IMG/VR virus record: IMGVR_UViG_3300044638_005617
Location: 1 to 30,905 of that record
Length of the DNA: 30,905 nucleotides
Origin: a virus
Strand: one strand, 5' to 3'
The translations under genes were made by a program, and so were the position numbers. Of this stretch, positions 1 to 7,727 are shown one piece after another. Every line of letters begins with the position of its first letter. Position 1 is the stretch's first letter. The notes under the pieces are model-generated. The model saw only the letters and a list, made by a program, of their open reading frames with translations. It ran no database searches and was not told where the DNA came from.

Positions 1-2
1 TG

Positions 3-887
3 TCTTATGAGGATCAGTTTAGTTTATTGACATATACCATTCGTAAATATAATCCAACTATTAAAATATATGCAGTGACACCGTCTCGCTATTCTATAGG
101 GGAAAAAACACATAAACACATTGAAAAATATAATATAAAACATATTAACTGCCCAGAACTTCATAACGAAGTAAAAGATTGTAAAGAAAACATATTTATT
201 GATATTATAAAACCAAAATCTCTTTTATTTGCTAAAAAATATGTTACAGAAGATTTTATATTATATTTAGATAATGATGCAGTTTGTTTTGGAGATTTAT
301 ATTCAATACTTGAAAAATATACTTCATCATATTTTTGTCCTAGCAGTCAAAATGTTTTAAGCACAGCTAATAAAAATTCTATCAATTTAGAAGCGAAATA
401 CCGAAATGAAGCGAAAAAATTTTATAGCTTAATTGACAACACTGATTGGTTTAATTATTTTCCTTCGGGATGGTTTATATTACATAATACACAATCAAAT
501 TTTTGGCAACACTGGTTAGATACTATATTGATGTTAACTAATAAAATTAATGGTTGTATTGTTTCTAAATTGAAAGATGATTATATTTACATGACAATGC
601 TAAATCTTGTGTTAGAAGCCAGTTTGTATAAATTAACAACAAAATATAAATTTGAGTTTGTTAACACAAATATTGCACATTTATGTTATTTTAATAAAGA
701 AGATATTTTAAACCCTCAATATCCTTTAATATATAATTATGGAGGATTTAATCAATACGCATATCACATTTCTCATATTGAGTATATAAATAAATTTCTA
801 CTTGATAATAATATTAATATTAATCATACGTCTCGTGGGCCATTAGATGACGAATCTGGACAAATGTTAAGAATAGATTACAAATGA
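3..887 (+). CDS. Glycosyltransferase-like protein, 5' end outside the window
   Basis: The frame is open from the first complete codon at position 3, so the gene begins upstream. The TTG at 27 is an internal leucine codon, not a real start. About 294 residues are visible. A DND triad follows a hydrophobic strand (LYLDND, bases 264-281), the usual layout of the metal/nucleotide-sugar site of GT-A glycosyltransferases. A later GWFILHN segment fits that fold. The likely role is sugar transfer from a nucleotide sugar in the phage cytoplasmic glycan pathway; donor and acceptor are unknown. The stop overlaps the next start by ATGA, so translation is probably coupled. The gene is very AT-rich even for this window. 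The family assignment rests on motif and context only. Confidence 0.55.
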   Translation, partial: SYEDQFSLLTYTIRKYNPTIKIYAVTPSRYSIGEKTHKHIEKYNIKHINCPELHNEVKDCKENIFIDIIKPKSLLFAKKYVTEDFILYLDNDAVCFGDLYSILEKYTSSYFCPSSQNVLSTANKNSINLEAKYRNEAKKFYSLIDNTDWFNYFPSGWFILHNTQSNFWQHWLDTILMLTNKINGCIVSKLKDDYIYMTMLNLVLEASLYKLTTKYKFEFVNTNIAHLCYFNKEDILNPQYPLIYNYGGFNQYAYHISHIEYINKFLLDNNININHTSRGPLDDESGQMLRIDYK

Positions 888-1807
888 AAAAAATAGTACT
901 TCAAATAGCTCTAACTAACGTATGCCCACTGAATTGTTCATATTGCTGTATGAATTTTTCTTCAGAAGAAGACAATAAAAGATATAAAAATAATATATTA
1001 TTAGATAGAATAGTAAATTTAATAAACTATCTAATAGATAGAGGTTATTACGTAGAATTTGGAAGCGGATGGGGAGAACCTCTTTTAATTTTCAACCAGA
1101 TTAAATATATTTTTGATCATATTGAAAGACGCGATAATATAAATTTTGAATTATTATCTTCATTTGCGTTTGATTCAAAAAATAATTATAAATCAGTATT
1201 TACTCAACTTGATAAATATCAAGATTTATTTGAATATTATAAAATACCATATAGTGTTCGTTGGTCAATACATACCGAATATTTAAGTACTAATGAACAA
1301 ATACATTCTCATTATCAATTATTGAATTCTAAAATTAATAGTAAATTTATACCAATGATTATGATGAATACTAAGAAAAACATTTGGCAATTCAAATTTT
1401 TAAAAAATAAAATTAATAATTTAGAATATCATTTAATTTTAGATAATGAAGGCAATTGTCCGCTATTAGCCGATTTAACAGATTTAGAGTTAAATATTTT
1501 AAAAAGTATGCCATATTTTGTCAGAGGAGCACACATTGTGGATAGAATCCGAAATAAAAATTTTAGCTTTACTGGTACTCTATGTCATTTAGATAATTTA
1601 ATAGCGATTATGCCTTCTGGAAGAGTTGTTAAATGTATCAATGATATATATCAGTTTCCACAAAAAAACTTTCGCGATAGTAATGTAAAATTGTTAACTG
1701 AAGTATCAAATGAATATGTTGAAAATTTAGGCATTTCTAATTCTTTGTGTAAACATAAAGAATGTAATATTTGTGCAACCGATCCAGTTGATGTATATGA
1801 CACATAA
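884..1807 (+). CDS. Radical SAM protein with C-terminal cysteine cluster (SPASM/twitch-like)
   Basis: The N-terminus carries the radical SAM signature CxxxCxxC (C14, C18, C21), which binds the 4Fe-4S cluster that cleaves S-adenosylmethionine. About 45 residues later comes GWGEPLL, the 'GGE'-type motif that contacts the SAM amino group. The C-terminal 80 residues hold further cysteines (GTLC, VVKC, then CKHKECNIC), which looks like a SPASM or twitch auxiliary-cluster domain. The length of 307 residues is normal for the family. The ATG overlaps the preceding stop (ATGA), and the 3' end overlaps the transketolase-like gene. The context suggests radical chemistry on a sugar or sugar nucleotide, such as epimerisation or dehydration, but peptide modification cannot be excluded. 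The substrate is unknown. Local GC is very low, one counted 60-base line being about 15%. Confidence 0.85.
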   Translation: MKKIVLQIALTNVCPLNCSYCCMNFSSEEDNKRYKNNILLDRIVNLINYLIDRGYYVEFGSGWGEPLLIFNQIKYIFDHIERRDNINFELLSSFAFDSKNNYKSVFTQLDKYQDLFEYYKIPYSVRWSIHTEYLSTNEQIHSHYQLLNSKINSKFIPMIMMNTKKNIWQFKFLKNKINNLEYHLILDNEGNCPLLADLTDLELNILKSMPYFVRGAHIVDRIRNKNFSFTGTLCHLDNLIAIMPSGRVVKCINDIYQFPQKNFRDSNVKLLTEVSNEYVENLGISNSLCKHKECNICATDPVDVYDT

Positions 1808-2474
1808 ACTAATTGATTTTTCTAAAGTCAACGGTATATCTCATATACCGTCAGCATTATCTATGCTTGACTATATTAATATATTATTCTCTGAGAAATA
1901 TATAATTCCATTTAAAGATAAAATTATATTGGGAAAACCATTTGGGTCTCAGGCTTATTATTTAGTATGGAAGGAGTGTGAATATTTAAAAGATATTGAA
2001 AATCTTTCTATAGGAGTTAAACATATTGAAATTCCATTTGTTGATTTCAGTGAAGAAACTATGGGCAATGCATTAGGAGTAGCATCTGGAATTGCCATTG
2101 CAGAATCTGACACAATAGTGTATGTTAATCTAAGTGATGCATCACTTCAAATGGGTTCAACTCTTGAAGCAATTGCATATATAGGTGCAAATCAATTGAA
2201 GAATATTGTAGTTACAGTTGACTATAATCAAATGCAAGTAACAGGAAAAACTGATGATATAATTTGCATAAAACCAATTATAAATCTGTTTAGAGACTAT
2301 GATTGGCAAGTTATTGAAGTAGATGGTCACGATAAAAATAAATTACGGTTAGCATTTGATAGTATTCATACAAGAAATAAACCAACTGTTTATTTTTGTC
2401 ACACTATAAAAGGAAAGGGAGTAGATTACATGGAATCTGATCCAGTATCTTGGCATTATAAATTATTAGTATGA
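1797..2474 (+). CDS. Transketolase-like enzyme, thiamine-diphosphate-binding (N-terminal) subunit
   Basis: This is the first half of a split transketolase. The stretch SDASLQMGSTLEA (from about residue 113) followed by VDYNQMQVTG (about residue 141) matches the ThDP/Mg-binding motif usually written GDG...N. The metal-binding aspartate and asparagine are kept, but the two glycines are replaced by Ser and Ala. HTIKGKG near the C-terminus is a typical transketolase element. The length from this ATG is 225 residues, shorter than the roughly 270-330 of stand-alone subunits. A GTG at 1773 and an ATG at 1791 are in frame; 1797 is chosen for the short overlap with the upstream gene. It should pair with the product of the next gene, which supplies the pyrimidine-binding domain and catalytic glutamate. 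Transfer of a two-carbon unit to a sugar is the expected reaction; the substrate is not evident. Confidence 0.85.
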   Translation: MTHKLIDFSKVNGISHIPSALSMLDYINILFSEKYIIPFKDKIILGKPFGSQAYYLVWKECEYLKDIENLSIGVKHIEIPFVDFSEETMGNALGVASGIAIAESDTIVYVNLSDASLQMGSTLEAIAYIGANQLKNIVVTVDYNQMQVTGKTDDIICIKPIINLFRDYDWQVIEVDGHDKNKLRLAFDSIHTRNKPTVYFCHTIKGKGVDYMESDPVSWHYKLLV

Positions 2475-2950
2475 GAAGAGCCTTAGATATTTTTTTAAGT
2501 CGTTATAACAATCCCGATCTGTATTTTTTACATGCTGATATGTGGAGTTTTCCTCGATTTAAAGCCAAATATCCACAACGGTGTCTTAACATTGGTGTTC
2601 AAGAAACGAATATGATTAATATTGCTGGAGGACTTGCAAGCCAAGGTAAAATTGTAATCGTCTATGGAGTTGCAGGATTTGTTTATCAACGGGCTTATGA
2701 ACAGTTGAAATTTAGTGTAACTCACTTTGGTAAGAGTGTTATATTGGTAAATGCTGGAGCTAATGGATGTTATAACAAGTGTGGAATAGGTCATATTCCT
2801 GACGATGATTATGCTCTTATGGATGCATTAAGCATAAATAAATATGAACCGCAAACATGTCAGCAGTTTATACGTACATTAAAGCAGTGTATACGAAATA
2901 AGCAAACGAATTTTATACGTTTGGGTTGGGACAATTGTGTATGGAAATAA
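2471..2950 (+). CDS. Transketolase-like enzyme, pyrimidine-binding subunit lacking the C-terminal domain
   Basis: The 159-residue protein matches the Pyr domain of transketolase/DXS enzymes. NIGVQETNM contains the conserved glutamate (E45) that activates the thiamine aminopyrimidine, and GFVYQRAYEQLK is the expected downstream helix. It ends where a normal second subunit would continue with a roughly 130-residue C-terminal domain, so that domain is absent. The ATG overlaps the previous stop by four bases, consistent with coupled synthesis of a heteromeric enzyme whose active site lies between the two chains. The C-terminal domain is not catalytic in classical transketolases, so activity is plausible. 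The gene's last ten bases overlap the next SDR gene. Confidence 0.85.
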   Translation: MRRALDIFLSRYNNPDLYFLHADMWSFPRFKAKYPQRCLNIGVQETNMINIAGGLASQGKIVIVYGVAGFVYQRAYEQLKFSVTHFGKSVILVNAGANGCYNKCGIGHIPDDDYALMDALSINKYEPQTCQQFIRTLKQCIRNKQTNFIRLGWDNCVWK

Positions 2951-3519
2951 ATTTAGTAACGGGATCACACGGTTTTTTATGCGGTCATTTATGCAAATAT
3001 TTGCCCAACGCTTTAGACTATGGAAACGTATTGCACTACTATAACATTGATTATATTGGTGCAGTGTACCATTTTGCTGGGCCAAGTGATGACTACGATT
3101 TTAAAGATGCTGACAAAACGCTAGATACTATAGTAAACGGTACTCATAACATGTTACGAGTAGCAAAACGAAATCATGCAAAGTTTATATTTGCAAGTAC
3201 AGTTGGAGTAGAAAATCCTAATAATGTCTATTGCTATAGCAAACTGTTAATGGAACAATATATAATCGATAACTATGACGATTATATTATATTGCGAATT
3301 CCACGAGTCTACGATAAGAGTCGTAAAAAAGGACTTATGAAAAAGTTACATTTGGGTCACGTCTCAAAAAATGATATGTCTAACGTAATAGAATATATAA
3401 CTTTAACATCATTTTTGGAACAGACTATAACTGCATTAAATCATAAAAACATTATATATAATTATAATAATATTCAATCTGACACTATAAAAGAAATACA
3501 TGAAAAATATAAAGGATAA
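2941..3519 (+). CDS. Short NAD-dependent epimerase/dehydratase-like (extended SDR) protein
   Basis: The N-terminus VTGSHGFLCG is the dinucleotide-binding TGxxGFxG loop of extended SDR sugar-nucleotide enzymes. FASTVGV supplies the catalytic Ser/Thr strand, and Y97xxxK101 (YCYSK) is the catalytic pair. The annotated start is the ATG at 2941; the frame extends to a TTG at 2926, but the ATG places the Rossmann strand at the expected distance. With 192 residues it is well short of the usual 300 or so, and most of the C-terminal substrate domain is missing. It may accept an unusual small substrate, act as a reductase, or work as part of a complex. It sits directly after the split transketolase genes, so the product of that enzyme is a candidate substrate. 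Confidence 0.75.
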   Translation: MEINLVTGSHGFLCGHLCKYLPNALDYGNVLHYYNIDYIGAVYHFAGPSDDYDFKDADKTLDTIVNGTHNMLRVAKRNHAKFIFASTVGVENPNNVYCYSKLLMEQYIIDNYDDYIILRIPRVYDKSRKKGLMKKLHLGHVSKNDMSNVIEYITLTSFLEQTITALNHKNIIYNYNNIQSDTIKEIHEKYKG

Positions 3520-4348
3520 TTTTCATAATTATACAAATAAAGAATATCATCATACCAATGAATATGACACGTTGATAAAAAATGAATTAAAAATAGATAG
3601 TTGGGTATTTTTATCTAGATATATTGTTTTTGAACCGCATACTAAACGTAAATTTATAATTAAAAAATATATTTTTGACAAAACAAGATGGACACTTAAT
3701 GCAAATCTTCAAAATACTTCACTAAATAAAAATCATCAAGAATTAGATAAAATATATTCGTTTGAGTATGAAAATTTTAAAAACAAATATAACGAAGACA
3801 TATATCCATATATTTTCAATGAAATAACATATCATAAAATATTAGATTGCTTTAAATATTGTTGCAATCATGATTTTCTACCAAACATTTTGTCTGAAAC
3901 TGATAATTTTTTAGAAGTAGAATATTTTGATTCATCAGAATGGAGACCAACTACTCCTCGCGAAAGATCGACAGATAGATATTTCACTGTTTTAGATAGT
4001 TATTATTCATATATAAAAGATTTAGAGTTATGTATAACAATCGATTGTCATAATTATAACGTAATGGTTAACAGAAAAACTGGAAAATTTAAAAATATAG
4101 ATATAGAAGATTTATGGCCTCCGAATCATTTTATACCTAATATTTGTTGGTATCATATTGATAAGCATGAAGAATTTTCTGCATACTATATATTAAGAAC
4201 TGATTATAGTGGATCACATAAAATGTTTAATCATACACTAGAATATTATAGCGATTTGCTAAAAGTTATTAATACTGATAGAATATATATTCACGAAAAA
4301 CCTATATACTGTACTGACGATTATAAAAATTTACCACATAAGATATGA
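3500..4348 (+). CDS. Kinase-fold-like protein of unknown substrate
   Basis: No family is recognised with confidence. The 282-residue protein has a pattern in its second half resembling protein-kinase/aminoglycoside-phosphotransferase active sites: a catalytic-loop-like TIDCHNYNVMV (D182 and N187, spaced as DxxxxN) followed about 14 residues later by IDIED (D201/D204), which would match the metal-binding aspartate. A lysine-bearing strand, KFIIKKYIF (residues 51-59), could be the ATP-binding lysine strand. If correct, it would phosphorylate a sugar or another small molecule in the surrounding glycan pathway. The ATG overlaps the preceding gene by 20 bases and its stop overlaps the next start (ATGA). 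Base composition is markedly AT-rich compared with the following genes. Confidence 0.4.
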   Translation: MKNIKDNFHNYTNKEYHHTNEYDTLIKNELKIDSWVFLSRYIVFEPHTKRKFIIKKYIFDKTRWTLNANLQNTSLNKNHQELDKIYSFEYENFKNKYNEDIYPYIFNEITYHKILDCFKYCCNHDFLPNILSETDNFLEVEYFDSSEWRPTTPRERSTDRYFTVLDSYYSYIKDLELCITIDCHNYNVMVNRKTGKFKNIDIEDLWPPNHFIPNICWYHIDKHEEFSAYYILRTDYSGSHKMFNHTLEYYSDLLKVINTDRIYIHEKPIYCTDDYKNLPHKI

Positions 4349-5199
4349 AAATATTGATTACTGGGGGTGATGGATTTATTGGCCGCGCTTGCGTAGAAAC
4401 CTGGTCAAACATTCATGATATTACTTCTTTAGACAAAAAATCTGGAGTAGATCTTTGCTCTGATTCGTACACATTAGAATGGTCGATAGCAAACTGTGAT
4501 GTCGTGTATCATGCAGCAAGTCCTGTAGGTATTGATCTTATTGATCAGCATCGTGATTCTTTTTTAAATGATATGATAAAGATGAATCTTAAAGTATTTA
4601 ATTTGGTTAAAAAATATAATAAAAAAATTGTATTTTTTAGTAGTTCAGAAGTTTATAAAGATTGTGATGGAGCATCAGAAAATGATAATTTAACAATAGG
4701 TTCTCCTAATATTCCTAGATGGGGCTATGCTAGCGGTAAATTAACTTCTGAATTTTTGTGTAAAAGCTTATGTCCACAATCCATAATTATACGGCCATTT
4801 AATATTTGTGGAGCGTATGATCGTAAAGGAGTGTTATTTTCCTTTATGAATAGTATTCGTAGTGGGTCTGATATTTGTATTCATGGAAATGGAAATCAAG
4901 TTCGATCGTTTTGTGATATTCGTGATCTTGTTGCATTTTTGGATATACTAAATAGTCATGAATTTAACGGAGAAATATATAATGTTGGAAATAGTGAAAA
5001 TTCTATTTCAGTAAATGAACTTGCTAAACTGTGCATAGGCATTTCTAATTCATCAGTAAAAATAAATCATGCTCAGTATTCTGATTGTTTTTCTGATAAA
5101 CATCGTGATATTATATATCGAAAACCAAACTGTGCTAAAATGTATGATTTGTATAGACCGCAATACAATCTTATAGATATAATAAAAAGTATGCTATGA
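4345..5199 (+). CDS. NAD-dependent sugar-nucleotide epimerase/dehydratase (extended SDR)
   Basis: This is a full-length extended SDR of 284 residues. GGDGFIG (residues 7-13) is the NAD-binding loop, DVVYHAAS is the cofactor-binding strand, SSSEVY (about 99-104) carries the catalytic serine, and Y128xxxK132 (YASGK) is the catalytic Tyr-Lys pair. IIRPFNICG and RSFCDIRD are typical of UDP-glucose 4-epimerase/dTDP-glucose dehydratase relatives, which act on nucleotide-linked sugars in the cytoplasm. Which sugar is used cannot be told. The gene overlaps both neighbours by ATGA and precedes a LmbE-type deacetylase, a pairing that fits N-acetylated sugar nucleotides. Confidence 0.85.
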   Translation: MKILITGGDGFIGRACVETWSNIHDITSLDKKSGVDLCSDSYTLEWSIANCDVVYHAASPVGIDLIDQHRDSFLNDMIKMNLKVFNLVKKYNKKIVFFSSSEVYKDCDGASENDNLTIGSPNIPRWGYASGKLTSEFLCKSLCPQSIIIRPFNICGAYDRKGVLFSFMNSIRSGSDICIHGNGNQVRSFCDIRDLVAFLDILNSHEFNGEIYNVGNSENSISVNELAKLCIGISNSSVKINHAQYSDCFSDKHRDIIYRKPNCAKMYDLYRPQYNLIDIIKSML

Positions 5200-5843
5200 A
5201 AAATATTGTTGTAATTGGAGCTCACTTAGATGATGCAGAATTTGGTATGGGAGGTACCATTGCTAAACTATCCAACGACTATAAGATAACTCTTTGCGTT
5301 TTCTGTAAAGGAAATCGTCCAGGTTCAGAGTTTGTTCAATCTTCTCGTGAAGATGCAATAAGAAATAATATAACAGATCTAAATATATCTGAGTATATTC
5401 AGTTAGACTATTCTGATATATCTCTTGACACAATTCCATTTATTGAAATTTCTTCGCGTATAACTAAACTTGTAGATAAAATTTCTCCATACACAGTATT
5501 TACACACTACTCACAGGACATTCATACCGATCATAAGATAATATCAAATGCTACACGAGTAGCATGTCGTCCAAGAGAATCATGTAGTGTGCATGAACTA
5601 TATGAATATTCAATACCGGGAAGTACTGAATGGTCGTTTACTGATACAAAATTTAATACATTTTTTGATATTTCTAACTATACCCATATAAAATACGAAT
5701 GTATATCACGCTATAAAACTGAAGTAAAAACCGAGATTGACCCGTTAAATTTAGAATATGTAAAACACAGAGATCTTTATTATGGTGGATTGTTTGGATA
5801 TAGAGCAGCTGAACCGTTTATAAACATTTTTTCAAAGCGATGA
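5196..5843 (+). CDS. LmbE/PIG-L family deacetylase
   Basis: The N-terminal motif AHLDDAEFGMGG (H10, D12, D13) and the later HTDH (H110, D112, H113) are the two zinc-site motifs of the PIG-L/LmbE metal-dependent N-acetylglucosamine deacetylase family. The length, 215 residues, is normal. Members remove N-acetyl groups from GlcNAc-containing lipids, glycosides or sugar intermediates. Here the likely role is deacetylation of an amino sugar made by the adjacent SDR enzyme. It has no signal peptide and should be cytoplasmic. The start is fixed by the ATGA overlap with the upstream stop, and the same overlap links it to the next gene. Confidence 0.88.
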   Translation: MKNIVVIGAHLDDAEFGMGGTIAKLSNDYKITLCVFCKGNRPGSEFVQSSREDAIRNNITDLNISEYIQLDYSDISLDTIPFIEISSRITKLVDKISPYTVFTHYSQDIHTDHKIISNATRVACRPRESCSVHELYEYSIPGSTEWSFTDTKFNTFFDISNYTHIKYECISRYKTEVKTEIDPLNLEYVKHRDLYYGGLFGYRAAEPFINIFSKR

Positions 5844-6562
5844 AAAAGCAAAAAATTATTATTGCTGGATATGGAGAAATAGGTCAAGCAATACACCAAT
5901 TTTATAATCAGCATGATTATGAATTGAGTATAGTCGATATTGACGTATCACTATCTCAATGTCATTGCGACATCTTGCATATATGTTTTCCGTATTCTGA
6001 TAATTTTGTCGTTGAAGTTGAAAAATATATTTCATTATTTTCTCCTCATCTCGTTATAATACACAGCACAATATATCCTGGAACATCAGAAAATATAAAG
6101 TTTAATAATTTAGTATACTCACCAATTGTTGGTGTACATCCGCATCTGCATGAGTGCATAAAGATATTTAAAAAATTCGTTGCTGGAAAAACTAAGCAGT
6201 CGATCATTGAGGCGTGCAATCATTTCTCTGAACTTGGAATTGCATCTACCACATTTAAATGTTGCAAATCGCTTGAAACTGCAAAGACTCTGTGTACACT
6301 CTATTATGGTATGTGCATAGCTTTTCATGATGAAGTACATGACTTATGTAAAAAAGAATCTATCGACTATTCAGAAGTTATGACTCTTTGGAATTCTGAA
6401 TATAATTCTGGCTATAAAAAAATTGGAAAAGATAATGTGGTACGACCAGTGCTGTCTCCGGCTCATGGAAAAATTGGAGGACATTGTGTTATACCAAATG
6501 CCGAAATGATCGCTTCATATTTTAACAGTCCAATAATAGACTATGTTTTGAGATTAAAATGA
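5840..6562 (+). CDS. Shortened UDP-glucose/GDP-mannose-6-dehydrogenase-like protein
   Basis: The N-terminus has a Rossmann GYGEIG loop (G10xG12xxG15). The segment SLETAKTLCTLYYGM followed by AFHDEV resembles the central helix of UDP-sugar 6-dehydrogenases, and GKIGGHCVIP contains the family's catalytic cysteine (C216) in its GGHC context. The usual enzymes are about 400-450 residues with a C-terminal UDP-binding Rossmann domain; this protein stops at 240, just after the catalytic loop. Either a non-UDP substrate is oxidised, or the partner domain is supplied elsewhere, or the activity has diverged. It could make a uronic acid or another oxidised sugar for the glycan. It is embedded in the operon with ATGA overlaps on both sides. 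Confidence 0.72.
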   Translation: MKKQKIIIAGYGEIGQAIHQFYNQHDYELSIVDIDVSLSQCHCDILHICFPYSDNFVVEVEKYISLFSPHLVIIHSTIYPGTSENIKFNNLVYSPIVGVHPHLHECIKIFKKFVAGKTKQSIIEACNHFSELGIASTTFKCCKSLETAKTLCTLYYGMCIAFHDEVHDLCKKESIDYSEVMTLWNSEYNSGYKKIGKDNVVRPVLSPAHGKIGGHCVIPNAEMIASYFNSPIIDYVLRLK

Positions 6563-7089
6563 AACCGACTCTAATGATACATGAATTTCAAGAAAAGTAT
6601 CTTGATCTTCCGTTAGAAAAATATACACTTACGTTTGACGATGGGTTGTATAGTCAATATGCATTCGTCGACGAGTTGTTGAGAATAAACACAGAAAAGA
6701 TATTTTTTATTAGCAGCGATATAGTCTGTCCTGAAGATCAGACTCAAGACACATCATTCATTTGTTGTAGAGATGCTCATGACAAAGCATTCACTGGAGA
6801 CTATAGCAACTATATGAAGTGGTCACAAATAACGCATCTTGATGGTTTAAATCGCTGTAGAATAGGATGTCACGGTCATAAACATATTCATAATATAGTT
6901 TCTGATCCTTTAATGATGCTTAAAGACAACCGAAGAATGATACACTCGTTTAGATGCCATTTGGGATATGTTCCAGATAGTTTTTGCTTTCCGTATAATA
7001 TAGAGTCTGGTATGTATAAAACTATACTACAAAAGTATGGATTTGAACATTTTTATGGCGATGAGAGAATAGATATAGATGAGTTATGA
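6559..7089 (+). CDS. NodB-type polysaccharide deacetylase-like protein (CE4)
   Basis: TFDDG (residues 25-29) is NodB motif 1, with the catalytic base and metal-binding aspartate. GCHGHKH (H105 and H109, an HxxxH spacing) matches the metal-binding histidines of motif 2. CFPYN (about residues 147-151) is close to the motif 3 'RxPY' position. At 176 residues it is a minimal CE4 domain. There is no signal peptide, so a cytoplasmic substrate such as a sugar intermediate or lipid-linked glycan is more likely than cell-wall polymer. It is the second predicted deacetylase in the operon. ATGA overlaps join it to both neighbours. Confidence 0.8.
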   Translation: MKPTLMIHEFQEKYLDLPLEKYTLTFDDGLYSQYAFVDELLRINTEKIFFISSDIVCPEDQTQDTSFICCRDAHDKAFTGDYSNYMKWSQITHLDGLNRCRIGCHGHKHIHNIVSDPLMMLKDNRRMIHSFRCHLGYVPDSFCFPYNIESGMYKTILQKYGFEHFYGDERIDIDEL

Positions 7090-7718
7090 ATATCGATGCG
7101 ATTACAGTCTCAATTGACTATAGTGACTATTTGGAACAGATAGTCAGCAATAAAGATAAATTTACACGATGGCTAATCGTTACACACTGGAGTGATAAAA
7201 AGACTATAGATTTATGTAAAAAATATAGTTTAGACTATATGCTTAGCGAGGAAATTTATGCAGATGGAGCATGTTTTGCTAAAAGTCGAGCAATAAATGA
7301 AGCTATACGACATCTAAATCCACATGATTGGTTGTGCGTGCTTGACAGTGATTCTCTGCTTCCAGATGACTTTAAATCAGTAATCAAAACCGATGTAAAT
7401 GATAAAGAAGCAATATATGGTTGCGTACGCTACACTCGCGATGGTGTTAGAAAGATAGAAAATTTTGACGGAGCATACAACTATCCGGCTGGTTTTTTTC
7501 AGCTATGGCACACATCTAAATTTAATGACTATTATGCGGGTGACATGACAAATACTGAAGGAGATCTACAGCATAAAAATAGATTTGAAAAATCACAACT
7601 GTTGCCATTAAAACTAATCGATATGCAAAAAGAGACTGGTTTTAAGGAAAACTGGTATGGGCGGGGACCAATTGGCAAAACTCGCCATAGGTTGTATGCA
7701 AATAATCAATCTATATAA
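7086..7718 (+). CDS. GT-A glycosyltransferase-like protein
   Basis: A DSD triad (D87-S-D89) sits after the hydrophobic strand WLCVL, the metal-binding position of GT-A glycosyltransferases, and the segment FAKSRAINEAI before it is typical of GT2-like folds. The protein is 210 residues with no membrane segment. It is the last gene of the overlapping glycan block, and its stop codon lies inside the late promoter for the giant fibre gene. Acting late in the glycan pathway, possibly on the fibre proteins encoded next, is an inference from position. The acceptor is unknown. Confidence 0.65.
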   Translation: MNIDAITVSIDYSDYLEQIVSNKDKFTRWLIVTHWSDKKTIDLCKKYSLDYMLSEEIYADGACFAKSRAINEAIRHLNPHDWLCVLDSDSLLPDDFKSVIKTDVNDKEAIYGCVRYTRDGVRKIENFDGAYNYPAGFFQLWHTSKFNDYYAGDMTNTEGDLQHKNRFEKSQLLPLKLIDMQKETGFKENWYGRGPIGKTRHRLYANNQSI

Positions 7719-7721
7719 ATA
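7714..7721 (+). promoter_or_regulatory. T4-type late promoter element for the fibre gene
   Basis: An exact TATAAATA lies 6 bases before the fibre ATG at 7728 and overlaps the stop codon of the upstream glycosyltransferase-like gene. In T4 this element at about -10 is read by polymerase carrying the late sigma factor gp55. The start of transcription would fall at or just before the ATG. Confidence 0.75.
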
Positions 7722-7727
7722 TAGAAT

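Noticed and set aside
27-29. TTG as the start of the first gene
   Set aside because: The frame is open to position 3 with sensible sequence before the TTG, so the gene is cut by the window edge.
785-792. TATAAATA inside the first gene
   Set aside because: It lies in coding sequence of a very AT-rich gene, 91 bases before the next start, and the glycan genes are coupled by overlaps; likely chance.
1831-1851. 9-bp stem with 3-base loop in the transketolase-like gene
   Set aside because: ACGGTATAT/ATATACCGT is perfect, but stems of this length are expected about once by chance in 31 kb of AT-rich DNA.
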